Source of the DNA: Oscillatoriales cyanobacterium CG2_30_40_61
GTDB lineage: Bacteria > Cyanobacteriota > Cyanobacteriia > Cyanobacteriales > Microcoleaceae
DNA length: 64,000 nt
Direction of reading: 5' to 3'
Assembly (NCBI GenBank): GCA_001873365.1
Contig: MNYZ01000080.1
Span: 1 to 64,000 of the forward strand
The first letter of the stretch is position 1; each line of letters opens with the position of its first letter. The position numbers were made by a program, and so were the translations under genes. Under the pieces are notes generated by a model. That model was not told the origin of the DNA. It was given only the letters and a program-made list of their open reading frames with translations, and ran no database searches. This document shows, in pieces, positions 15,924 to 24,362 of the stretch.

Positions 15924-17720
15924 ATGAATGATTACAACCTTGATCCCACAAAAACTGAAGATATTCTCATCGTTGATGATACCCCGGATAACCTGCATTT
16001 ATTATCCCGAATGCTGACCCGTCAGGGATACAATGTGCGTAAAGCCTTGAGTGGGCCCATGGCGTTAACGGCGGCTAAAACCGTTGCTCCCGACTTAATT
16101 CTCCTAGATATTATGATGCCGGAGATGGATGGTTATGAGGTTTGCCAACACTTAAAAGCCGATGCGAAAACCGCAGAAATTCCGATTATTTTTTTGAGTG
16201 CTTTAGATGATGTTCTCGATAAAGTTAAAGGTTTTGAAGTCGGAGCGGTGGACTATATTACTAAACCCTTCCAGTTTGAAGAAGTCTTAATTCGAGTTCA
16301 AAATCAATTAGCTTTACGAGCAGCAGAATTAGAAATCCGGGTCTTGAATGAGGAACTGGAAGTCCGGGTGAAACAACGCACTCAGGAACTAGAAGCAGCC
16401 AACACTAAATTATTAGAAATGGCACTGCATGATTCCTTAACGGGTTTACCCAATCGGGCTTTATTGATGACGGATTTACACCGATCTATTCATTTAGCTA
16501 AAGCTAATTCTAGTTATCAGTTTGCGGTGTTATTTTTAGATTGCGATCGGTTTAAAGTTGTGAATGATTCCTTGGGTCATTTAGTCGGGGATGAACTCTT
16601 AATTTTAATTGCTCACCGTCTTAGCTGTTATGTGAAACCGGAAAATACATTAGCCCGTTTGGGGGGTGATGAATTTGCAATTTTATTAACAGAAATTCCC
16701 GACTTTCATTCTGTCATCACACTATCGGATCAGATTTTACAGTGTTTTTCTCAACCCTTTAACTTAGAAAGACACGAGATTTTTATTAATGCCAGTATTG
16801 GCATTGTCATCGGCAATTCTGACTATGATGAACCGGAACATTTACTCCGAGATGCAGATACGGCAATGTATCGAGCCAAAGCCCTAGGAAAAGGACAATA
16901 TCACCTGTTTGATCCGGTAATGCACACCGCCGCCTTAGAGCGATTACAGTTAGAAACGGATTTACGTCGGGGGATTGAACAACAGGAATTAGTGGTTCAT
17001 TATCAACCGATTGTCTGTTTAAATAGCGGCAAAATTTCCGGGTTTGAAGCCTTAGTTAGATGGCGCCATCCCCAAGGAGGATTAATAGCACCAAATCTAT
17101 TTATTCCTATTGCTGAAGAAACGGGTTTAATTACGGCTATTGGCTATTGGGTTTTATCAGAATCCTGTCATCAACTGCGGGCTTGGCAAAAACAAGATTT
17201 AATTGATCCCAATTTATTTGTCAGTGTTAATTTATCGGTAAAACAGTTTGCTCAACCCAATTTATTAGAACAAATTGATCAAGTTTTAGTACATAGTCAA
17301 CTCAATCCCGACTGTTTAAAACTAGAAATTACCGAAAGTGCAATTATGGACAATCATCAGAACGTTGCTACTATTCTCAAAGAACTGAGAAAACGCCATA
17401 TCCTGATCAGTATTGATGATTTTGGTACGGGATATTCTTCCCTAAGTTATCTGCACTCTTTTCCTGTGGATACCCTAAAAATTGATAAATCCTTTGTGCA
17501 AAGACTGAACCTAGAATCGGAAAATATTGGCTTAATTCCTGTGATTATTAGTTTAGCTAAAACTATGAATATGAATGTCGTTGCTGAAGGAATTGAACTA
17601 CCCGAACAGTTAGAAATACTCCGAGAATTAAATTGTGGATTCGGTCAGGGATATTTCTTTGCTAAACCCCTACCTGGAGAAGAATTGATTAAGTTTTTGT
17701 CCTCTACTCCCCAGTGGTGA
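15924..17720 (+). CDS. Response regulator with GGDEF and EAL domains
   Basis: Bifunctional c-di-GMP protein of 598 residues. The receiver (about 13-130) has acidic residues in IVDDTPDN, phosphoacceptor Asp in LILLDIMMPEMDG, and Lys in YITKPF. A coiled coil follows, then GGDEF (about 165-335) with the intact loop LGGDEF, and EAL (about 350-595) with FEALVRW, DDFGTGYSS, KIDKSFV and GQGYFFAKP, all catalytic motifs intact. Both synthesis and hydrolysis of c-di-GMP are therefore possible. The RxxD inhibitory site is missing. It is the first gene of a pair: the next RR-GGDEF gene starts 3 bp after its stop. Confidence 0.95.
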   Translation: MNDYNLDPTKTEDILIVDDTPDNLHLLSRMLTRQGYNVRKALSGPMALTAAKTVAPDLILLDIMMPEMDGYEVCQHLKADAKTAEIPIIFLSALDDVLDKVKGFEVGAVDYITKPFQFEEVLIRVQNQLALRAAELEIRVLNEELEVRVKQRTQELEAANTKLLEMALHDSLTGLPNRALLMTDLHRSIHLAKANSSYQFAVLFLDCDRFKVVNDSLGHLVGDELLILIAHRLSCYVKPENTLARLGGDEFAILLTEIPDFHSVITLSDQILQCFSQPFNLERHEIFINASIGIVIGNSDYDEPEHLLRDADTAMYRAKALGKGQYHLFDPVMHTAALERLQLETDLRRGIEQQELVVHYQPIVCLNSGKISGFEALVRWRHPQGGLIAPNLFIPIAEETGLITAIGYWVLSESCHQLRAWQKQDLIDPNLFVSVNLSVKQFAQPNLLEQIDQVLVHSQLNPDCLKLEITESAIMDNHQNVATILKELRKRHILISIDDFGTGYSSLSYLHSFPVDTLKIDKSFVQRLNLESENIGLIPVIISLAKTMNMNVVAEGIELPEQLEILRELNCGFGQGYFFAKPLPGEELIKFLSSTPQW

Positions 17721-17723
17721 ACC

Positions 17724-18749
17724 ATGAATCAAGATAGTATTGGTTCTGATCATAATCTGCTGATTGTTGATGATGAACCGGATAATATTCGAGTTTTATC
17801 AGCTTTATTAACTCAACAGGGATATTATGTTCGTAAATCCTTAAATGCCCAAATGGCACTAATAGCAATTGAGAGTATAAAACCGGATTTAATTTTATTA
17901 GATATTCGGATGCCGGGTGTTAATGGATACGAGTTATGTCGTCAGCTAAAATCAAATTTAGAAACTAATGATATTCCGATCATTTTTATTAGTGCATTGA
18001 ATCAAGTTGAAGATATTATCCAAGCATTTGCCGCGGGAGGGGTAGATTATATTACCAAACCATTTAAAGTTGATGAAGTCTTAGCTAGGGTCAAAAATCA
18101 GTTAACTATTTGTGATTTAAAAAAGCAACTTATTCAACAAAATCAACAACTGTTACAACAAAATAGTCAATTACAAGAAGAAGTCAGAACTCGTCAACAG
18201 GCAGAAGAAAGTTTACAAACCCTGAATCGTCAATTACAAAATTTAGCGTCCTATGATAGTTTAACCACCCTGGCTAATCGTCGTCATTTTGATCAATATT
18301 TTGCTGAAACCTGGAAACAAATGATGCAGGAACAACAACCCCTTTCTCTACTTTTATGTGATTTAGATTGTTTTAAAAATTATAATGATAATTACGGACA
18401 TCCCGCCGGAGATATTTGTCTAAAATTAGTCGCCCAAGCTTTAGATAGATCGGTTACTAATACTCAGGATTTAGTTGCCCGTTATGGTGGGGAAGAATTC
18501 GCGGTGATTCTACCGAATACGGATTTAGAAGGAGCAATTAAAGTGGCTCAAACTATCCATCAGGAAGTACAACGGCTAAAAATTGATCATAACTATTCAA
18601 AAGTTAATTCTATTGTTACTGTTAGTATTGGTATTTCCTGTCAAATTCCCCAACCTGATAAATCGGCTGAACATTTATTGGAAATTACCGATCAAGCCCT
18701 TTATGATGCTAAAGAAAAAGGACGAAATCAATATTGTGTTAAAGTCTAA
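17724..18749 (+). CDS. Response regulator with GGDEF domain (diguanylate cyclase)
   Basis: 341 residues: a receiver (about 11-128) with IVDDEPDN, phosphoacceptor Asp in LILLDIRMPGVNGY and Lys in YITKPF; a Gln-rich coiled coil (about 130-170); and a GGDEF domain with ASYDSLTTLANRRHF, CDLDCFKNYNDNYGH and RYGGEEF. The RxxD product-inhibition site is absent (Asn in place of Arg). It starts 3 bp after the GGDEF-EAL gene, so the two are co-expressed and may be opposed arms of one output. Its stop abuts the convergent recombinase gene. Confidence 0.94.
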   Translation: MNQDSIGSDHNLLIVDDEPDNIRVLSALLTQQGYYVRKSLNAQMALIAIESIKPDLILLDIRMPGVNGYELCRQLKSNLETNDIPIIFISALNQVEDIIQAFAAGGVDYITKPFKVDEVLARVKNQLTICDLKKQLIQQNQQLLQQNSQLQEEVRTRQQAEESLQTLNRQLQNLASYDSLTTLANRRHFDQYFAETWKQMMQEQQPLSLLLCDLDCFKNYNDNYGHPAGDICLKLVAQALDRSVTNTQDLVARYGGEEFAVILPNTDLEGAIKVAQTIHQEVQRLKIDHNYSKVNSIVTVSIGISCQIPQPDKSAEHLLEITDQALYDAKEKGRNQYCVKV

Positions 18750-20045
18750 TTAAAAAATAAAGATTACTTTTAACTCCCAATTATCCCCATCTCTGATCAT
18801 CTCAATTGTTTTAATAAATTCTCTAAAATAAAACCTTCGTTCAGTTTCCGATAAATCTAACCAAAACTGCGGAATACATACGGCCTGCGCCGTTTCTTTT
18901 AAATTAACTGGAGGAAGTTCCGCTAACTTTCCTTGTAACTGAGAAATCTCTATCCGCAGTTTATAACGTCTTAACTCTGATGTTTCTAAATCTAATATCC
19001 CAGAAGTTAATAAATCGGTAATTTGTAATAAAATCTCTTGTTTTTGATTAATTTCCTGAATAATACCATGTTTAACTATTTGTAAATCCGGTAAATTTAA
19101 ACCGGAAACCGCCTGGGGTAAATCTTGACAAATGCGTTCAATAGTTAACTCTAATCCCCTTTGATAAGATAACGCTTTACACTTAGGATTTTTCGGACAA
19201 TTGATCGGACGTAAATATAAATATTCTCTATCTTTTCGATAGGTCGTAACCCTGGAAATAGTCATTAAAGATTGACATTCTCCACATATTACTAACCCGG
19301 CTAAAGAACGCGGTGCACTGGCTGTGCGAGGGGAAAGTCTTTGATTTCGCCGTAATAATCGATCTACCTGGGCGGCTTCATCGCGGGAAATAATTGGAGG
19401 ATGGGTATTAGAAATAATTTCCCCATTTTTATATTCTAAATCTCCCCGATAAACGGGATTAGTTAACCATCTTCTTCCGGTAGTTACTGATATTTTTTTC
19501 CCATATCGTTTTTCTAAATACCGCACCGCACCCCGCAAAGATCCATAAATTAAAAACCGATCAAAAAACTCTTTAACAATCGGTGAAACGCTTCGATCTA
19601 AAATATAACGGTCTTTTCCCCGTCGATATCCATAGGGTGCTTTCCCCGGTGGAGGTAGGGCTTTAATTCTATTTTTAGCGTGTCCACTCAGAATCCGGCG
19701 ACTACGTTGGCGGGTCTGAATTTCCAGAAATAATTGGATTAAATCGGAGCGATTAATTTCACCCACAGAGGTGTTAAAATCGGATTCAATGGCGATAATA
19801 TTAATCTGGAAGGATTCTAATTGTTGTAAGCGATCGCCCACTTCTAAAACCGAATTTCCCAACTCCTCTAACCGTCTAATTAATAAATAATCCGGTGCTT
19901 CCAAATCACAATCTTTTAACAAGTCTTCGAGTTCCTGTCTTCCCCCTAAATCTTGATAAACCTGATCCACTTCCCAGCCCCAAATCATCGGATCTGGAGG
20001 CTGTTCAAACAGAGGATCGGTATAAGAATAGGCTATAATTTTCAT
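18750..20045 (-). CDS. Cyanobacterial recombinase family protein (XisF-like serine recombinase relative)
   Basis: 431 residues. The C-terminal two-thirds are typical of large serine recombinases: PPPGKAPYGYRRGKDRY, the recombinase domain with VTTGRRWLTNPVYRGD, a zinc-ribbon with CGEC...CPKNPKC, and a coiled coil. The N-terminal resolvase domain is short and atypical: MKIIAYSYTDPL lacks the usual RVSTxxQ, although the helix RRLEELGNSVLEVGDRL is kept. Ser7 is the only candidate nucleophile near the N terminus. From memory it resembles XisF-type proteins present at fixed places in many cyanobacteria, so it may be a resident gene rather than a mobile-element enzyme. The start overlaps the upstream VOC stop (ATGA). 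Confidence 0.8.
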   Translation of the reverse strand: MKIIAYSYTDPLFEQPPDPMIWGWEVDQVYQDLGGRQELEDLLKDCDLEAPDYLLIRRLEELGNSVLEVGDRLQQLESFQINIIAIESDFNTSVGEINRSDLIQLFLEIQTRQRSRRILSGHAKNRIKALPPPGKAPYGYRRGKDRYILDRSVSPIVKEFFDRFLIYGSLRGAVRYLEKRYGKKISVTTGRRWLTNPVYRGDLEYKNGEIISNTHPPIISRDEAAQVDRLLRRNQRLSPRTASAPRSLAGLVICGECQSLMTISRVTTYRKDREYLYLRPINCPKNPKCKALSYQRGLELTIERICQDLPQAVSGLNLPDLQIVKHGIIQEINQKQEILLQITDLLTSGILDLETSELRRYKLRIEISQLQGKLAELPPVNLKETAQAVCIPQFWLDLSETERRFYFREFIKTIEMIRDGDNWELKVIFIF

Positions 20046-20404
20046 GCTTCATTTAATTCAATAATATTGCCATCGGGATCTTTTGTAAATAATGCAGCCC
20101 GACCGGAAGCACTCATTTGAATTGAACAATTATGAGCCATTAGCTGTTGTTTTGCAACTTCCAAATTATCAACAGAAAAAGCTAAATGTCGATTTCTTCC
20201 CCATTTCTCACTATTAACTTGATCATTAATTAGAGTTTCAGCTTGAATTAAATGAATTTGAAACGCGCCTATTTGATACCAAATCCCCGGGAAGTTTAAC
20301 GGACGTTCAACTTTTTCTAAACCTAAAATTTCACTATAAAATTTTTCTGACTGTTCTAAATTAGAAACTAAAATTGCCGTGTGAAGATATTGATTAATTG
20401 GCAT
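20042..20404 (-). CDS. VOC family (glyoxalase/bleomycin resistance-like) protein
   Basis: A single-module vicinal-oxygen-chelate protein of 120 residues. It has HTAILVSNLEQSEKFYSEILGLE at the N terminus (in short: LEQSEKFYSEILGLEK), WYQIGAFQIHLIQ, HLAFSVDNLE and the closing FTKDPDGNIIELNE. The His6, His57-region, His and terminal Glu pattern fits a metal site. The substrate is unknown. It overlaps the recombinase-like gene by 4 bp on the same strand, so the two are translated together; the functional link is not evident. Confidence 0.88.
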   Translation of the reverse strand: MPINQYLHTAILVSNLEQSEKFYSEILGLEKVERPLNFPGIWYQIGAFQIHLIQAETLINDQVNSEKWGRNRHLAFSVDNLEVAKQQLMAHNCSIQMSASGRAALFTKDPDGNIIELNEA

Positions 20405-20452
20405 AATATTAAACTCAAATTAATTCTTAATAGATCAGTATATTTCTATTTA

Positions 20453-20486
20453 AAAACTAAAGGTGGGCATTACCCACCCTAGTTTT
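20453..20486 (-). terminator. Rho-independent terminator after the phycobilisome linker gene
   Basis: On the minus strand a stem of about 14 bp (AAAACTAGGGTGGG pairing with CCCACCTTTAGTTTT) is followed by T-rich sequence. The upstream arm overlaps the stop codon at 20485-20487. It would end the linker transcript before the VOC gene. Confidence 0.8.
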
Positions 20487-21282
20487 AATTTTTAAACAGT
20501 AAACTGGCATTAGTGGCGCTGACATACTCCAACACTTTTTGCTGAAGGTCAGTTTCAATTTCCTGTTGACTCACTGGTTGAGGATAAAACGAAAGAATAT
20601 CCGCAATTTCTTTTACATAAAAAGATAGCCGTTGAATATGCTTAGGTGTAATCTTAGTATCTGGATTTAATTCTAATACTTCCGCGGCAGTTTGTACAGG
20701 CTCAACGGCTAATTTATCTTCCTCTCTAACACAGGTTCCCCCATCACAATCAATATGTAATTCATGTTGATAATGGTTAGGAATTGCCCAGCCCCTTTGT
20801 CCGGTGTGTTCATGACCTAAACGTTCATTTTCGATATATTCACCCGCCGATTCATAACGGTGTTCATGCCAATAGGGAATGGTAAAATAACCAAAGGATT
20901 TGCGGTATTCTTCCGAATCTACTAACTCCGAAACAAAAGCTCCAACACCGCGGCGAACTAAAATATCATCCCATTTTTGAATTTCTTCATTATTTCTCGG
21001 TGCCCGTCCTAAAAAATGTTTACAGGCATTTTCAATGAACTTCATATTCGAGCTATTTTCATAAAAATGCTCTAAATAAACCGAACGAACCGCCAGACTT
21101 TTTAAAAAATGGCGGATTCCAATTTTTCCCTTAATAAAATCTTTCTCTAAATCCTCCAGTTGCTTTCTTTCAAACTCATAGAGTTGACGTTCTATCACTT
21201 GTTGATAAATCTGTTTTAAAACAAATTCTCGTTCCTCTGGGGAAGCGTCATGACGAGTTGTAACCGGTTGAGTTAGGGACAT
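20485..21282 (-). CDS. Phycobilisome rod-core-linker-type protein (PBS linker domain)
   Basis: Contains a PBS linker domain (residues about 18-150): FVLKQIYQQVIERQL, a DFIKGKIGIRHFLKSLA segment, SVYLEHFYE, FIENACKHFLGRAPRN and SELVDSEEYRKSFG. The spacing fits CpcG-type rod-core linkers that join phycobiliprotein rods to the core. The 265-residue protein then has a polar, His-rich tail without the hydrophobic helix of CpcL. The tail lacks the other known linker domains. It lies 113 bp after a gene for a phycobilisome-fold protein on the same strand, which suggests that they act together. I do not know the accepted gene name. Confidence 0.82.
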   Translation of the reverse strand: MSLTQPVTTRHDASPEEREFVLKQIYQQVIERQLYEFERKQLEDLEKDFIKGKIGIRHFLKSLAVRSVYLEHFYENSSNMKFIENACKHFLGRAPRNNEEIQKWDDILVRRGVGAFVSELVDSEEYRKSFGYFTIPYWHEHRYESAGEYIENERLGHEHTGQRGWAIPNHYQHELHIDCDGGTCVREEDKLAVEPVQTAAEVLELNPDTKITPKHIQRLSFYVKEIADILSFYPQPVSQQEIETDLQQKVLEYVSATNASLLFKN

Positions 21283-21395
21283 AAATTAAACTCCTATGTG
21301 TATGATTATTCCAAGTTAATTTGGAGTGATCTACAATAAAATGGGCAGTAGCTTTAAATTAAATAACACCCTGATAGCATCAACAAAAATTTGGA

Positions 21396-21902
21396 TTAAA
21401 CTCCACTTCTTTGAACATTAGCCAGGAGTTTAGGGGGCGTATCTAAAACTTCTAAAATAATGTCCATATAGGGCTTTAATAATTGATTACACACACTGGG
21501 TAATTGTTCTTGTAAGGTTTCTTTAAGATAAGTATAGGCTTGCAGACATTGAGTGTTTCTTTCATGGGCAGCCAAAATATTAGCTAACCACAACATTAAA
21601 GATTCCTTAAAAAAGTGAGGGTCATCGCGTAACAAAGCCACGGACATCAAACACATCGTCATCGACATATCATACACACAGCGTTTTGAATGCTTCTCCA
21701 TAATTTCGGGATGGGACAGCATGAATTTTTTCAGAGTTTGTTTGATTAAACCGGCGGATTTTACCCGGAGGACTTCATAGGTTTTGGTGCGAGCATTCAA
21801 GGTCTGAACATACTGATGCAGGGGCTTGAGTTCGGCATTGGTCAAATATCGCCCGTCACATTGGAGAATTAAGTCATCCCAGGTTGAATTAATGGTCGGC
21901 AT
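21396..21902 (-). CDS. Phycobilisome-fold (globin-like) protein without the usual chromophore cysteine
   Basis: 168 residues, the length of a phycobiliprotein subunit. Similar features are the globin-like helices and LLRDDPHFFKESLMLWLANIL, which lines up with the CLRDMDYYLR segment of phycobiliproteins. Arg92 and Asp93, the bilin-contacting pair, are kept, but the position of the bilin-binding Cys82/84 is Leu90. Thus it may not bind bilin in the normal way. The neighbouring minus-strand gene encodes a PBS linker. It could be a specialised core protein, a regulator, or a phycobilisome stress protein. Confidence in the fold is good; in the function low. Confidence 0.7.
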   Translation of the reverse strand: MPTINSTWDDLILQCDGRYLTNAELKPLHQYVQTLNARTKTYEVLRVKSAGLIKQTLKKFMLSHPEIMEKHSKRCVYDMSMTMCLMSVALLRDDPHFFKESLMLWLANILAAHERNTQCLQAYTYLKETLQEQLPSVCNQLLKPYMDIILEVLDTPPKLLANVQRSGV

Positions 21903-22286
21903 TTTACTTACCTCTGTATAGCCAGAATCCTATCTTCTAATTTGATACAAAATTAAATATAAGTCAAGAAAAAGAAGTAATTTTTAATATAAACTAAATA
22001 ATTATTTTATTCTTACAAGAGTAATTATGCCCACAATATTTCTGGACAGATGATCCTGGGTTGACTTTTGTCAAGTGCCAAAAAACGATCCTTTGCTCTG
22101 CTTATCCTCGCCCTACCCAGGGGGAAATCACGCTATGGTAGAAATTATAGTTAAAACACAAGAGTTGCAGAGCTTGATCCCATGACCAGCTCATCGCCAG
22201 ATTCCAGAATATACCAGGACTCAGGTACAAAATGCGATCTCTCAGGCTCCCCTAACTGATTAATAGTTAACCTTTAATTAAATACA
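21903..22286. other. Divergent promoter region between phycobilisome pair and ftsH
   Basis: AT-rich sequence (about 21950-22020) that probably holds promoters for the minus-strand phycobilisome pair and for ftsH. No operator, hairpin or small gene could be singled out with confidence. Confidence 0.4.
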
Positions 22287-24185
22287 ATGAGTGTAAAAGA
22301 CAAACCTAAATTTCCTCGTAATCTTCCCATCGGAAGTATTTTATTTTGGTTAGGAATTATCTTTTTAATTGCCAACCTAACTTTACCCGGATTATTCGGG
22401 CCACAAATTCCTCAAGTTCCCTATAGTTTATTCATTGAACAAGTCGAAGATGGGCAAGTTTCCCAAGTCTATCTCAGCCAAGATCAAATCCGCTATTTAG
22501 TCAAAGGCGAACAGGAAGAAGCCGGACAAATCCTATCAACTACTCCGATTTTTGATATGGATTTACCCAAACGGTTAGAAGCCAAAGGGGTTGAATTTGC
22601 CGCCGCTCCTCCCCCAAAAAATACTTGGTTTTCTAGTTTACTCGGTTGGGTAATTCCCCCCTTAATTTTTGTGGGAATTTGGGTCGCCGTCGGACAATTT
22701 ATGCAAAGTCGCGGGGGCGGTTTTGGTGGGCCCCAGGGAGCGCTTTCTATTAGTAAGAGTAAAGCCAAGGTTTATGTAGAAAATGAAGCAACTAAAGTCA
22801 GCTTTCAAGATGTAGCCGGGGTAGAAGAAGCCAAAACCGAATTAGAAGAAGTGGTGGAATTCTTAAAGACTCCTGAACGATTTTTACAAATCGGAGCCCG
22901 CATTCCTAAAGGAGTCCTATTAGTCGGCCCCCCAGGAACCGGAAAAACCCTATTAGCTAAAGCAGTAGCCGGAGAAGCCGGGGTTCCATTCTTTAGTATT
23001 TCTGGTTCAGAATTCGTGGAATTGTTCGTAGGTGCAGGGGCGGCGCGGGTTCGAGATTTATTTGAACAAGCCAAAAAGAAAGCCCCCTGTATCATCTTTA
23101 TTGACGAATTAGATGCCATTGGAAAATCCCGTTCTAGTGGGGGAATGTATGGGGGAAATGATGAACGAGAACAGACCCTAAACCAGTTATTAACCGAGAT
23201 GGATGGGTTTGCCGCCGGACAAGCCACGGTGATTGTTTTAGCTGCTACCAACCGCCCGGAAACCTTAGACCCGGCTTTATTGCGTCCCGGCCGATTTGAT
23301 CGCCAAGTTTTAGTCGATCGTCCCGATTTATCCGGCCGTTTAATGATCCTAGAAATCTATGCTAAAAAAGTTAAAATAGGGCCCGATGTTGAGTTAAAAG
23401 CGATCGCTACTCGTACCCCTGGTTTTGCTGGCGCAGATTTAGCTAATATAGTTAATGAAGCTGCCTTATTAGCTGCTAGAAATAAACGGGAAACTGTTAG
23501 TCAAGCCGACTTTGCTGAAGCCATTGAACGGGTAATTGCCGGGTTAGAAAAAAAATCCCGTGTTCTTAACGAAAAAGAGAAGAAAATTGTCGCCTATCAT
23601 GAAGTCGGTCATGCTATTGTTGGGTCGGTAGTTTCCGGTCAAAATAAAGTTGCTAAAATCTCAATTGTGCCCCGGGGAATGGCGGCTTTAGGATATACCT
23701 TACAACTGCCAACGGAAGACCGTTTCTTACTCAGTGAAGACGAAATCAAAGCCGAAATTGCTACCCTATTAGGGGGACGTTCAGCCGAGGAAGTTGTGTT
23801 TGGAAGTATTACTACAGGCGCGACCAATGACCTACAACGGGCCACGGATTTAGCTGAACGCATGGTCACCAGTTATGGGATGAGTAAAGTATTAGGGCCC
23901 CTGGCCTATGAAAAGGGTCAACAAAATACCTTCCTCGGTGATAATATGATGACGAATCCTCGCCGTTATGTCAGTGATGAAACCGCAAAAGCCATTGATG
24001 ATGAGGTGAAACAATTGGTAGAAAATGCCCATGAAATTGCCCTGGATATCCTGAATCAAAATAAAGATTTAATGGAGCAAATTGCCCAACAAATCTTAGA
24101 AACAGAAGTGATTGAAGGAGAAAATCTGCAACACTTGTTAAATCAAGTTAAATATCAGGCTAAAGTTGCCGAGGCGATCGCATAA
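22287..24185 (+). CDS. ftsH: ATP-dependent zinc metalloprotease FtsH (first copy)
   Basis: Membrane AAA+ protease that degrades damaged photosystem and other membrane proteins. The 632-residue chain has two transmembrane helices (about 17-38 and 113-135) with a lumen- or periplasm-facing domain between. The AAA module has Walker A GPPGTGKT (about 212-219), Walker [12 protein letters not shown] and arginine-finger LRPGRFDR. The zinc site HEVGH is near residue 439, with the third ligand Asp in [12 protein letters not shown]. All catalytic residues are intact. It is followed, after 177 bp of hairpins, by a second ftsH. From memory it is nearest to the FtsH1/FtsH4-type group of cyanobacteria; that subdivision is uncertain. 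Confidence 0.97.
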   Translation: MSVKDKPKFPRNLPIGSILFWLGIIFLIANLTLPGLFGPQIPQVPYSLFIEQVEDGQVSQVYLSQDQIRYLVKGEQEEAGQILSTTPIFDMDLPKRLEAKGVEFAAAPPPKNTWFSSLLGWVIPPLIFVGIWVAVGQFMQSRGGGFGGPQGALSISKSKAKVYVENEATKVSFQDVAGVEEAKTELEEVVEFLKTPERFLQIGARIPKGVLLVGPPGTGKTLLAKAVAGEAGVPFFSISGSEFVELFVGAGAARVRDLFEQAKKKAPCIIFIDELDAIGKSRSSGGMYGGNDEREQTLNQLLTEMDGFAAGQATVIVLAATNRPETLDPALLRPGRFDRQVLVDRPDLSGRLMILEIYAKKVKIGPDVELKAIATRTPGFAGADLANIVNEAALLAARNKRETVSQADFAEAIERVIAGLEKKSRVLNEKEKKIVAYHEVGHAIVGSVVSGQNKVAKISIVPRGMAALGYTLQLPTEDRFLLSEDEIKAEIATLLGGRSAEEVVFGSITTGATNDLQRATDLAERMVTSYGMSKVLGPLAYEKGQQNTFLGDNMMTNPRRYVSDETAKAIDDEVKQLVENAHEIALDILNQNKDLMEQIAQQILETEVIEGENLQHLLNQVKYQAKVAEAIA

Positions 24186-24202
24186 TTGATCTATCCCCCT
24201 CT

Positions 24203-24342
24203 CGTTCCCTGGTTCCACCAGGGAATGACAATCAGAGGCTCTGCCTCTGAAAAACTCAAAACTGACTTTTCTATCAGGGAAAAGGTGGCAGAGCCACCAT
24301 TAGGGCATTTCTAGGTAGAACCTAGAAACGAGGTTAATGAGA
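24203..24342. repeat. Four perfect triloop hairpins between the ftsH genes
   Basis: TTCCCTGGT/ACCAGGGAA (24205-24225, loop TCC), TCAGAGGC/GCCTCTGA (24232-24250, loop TCT), GGTGGC/GCCACC (24284-24298, loop AGA) and TTTCTAGGT/ACCTAGAAA (24308-24328, loop AGA). Every stem is perfect and each loop has three bases. It could be a REP-like element, an RNA-stabilising structure or an attenuating region between the two ftsH genes. Confidence 0.85.
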
Positions 24343-24362
24343 GTAAACCAGAACCCAATTTT

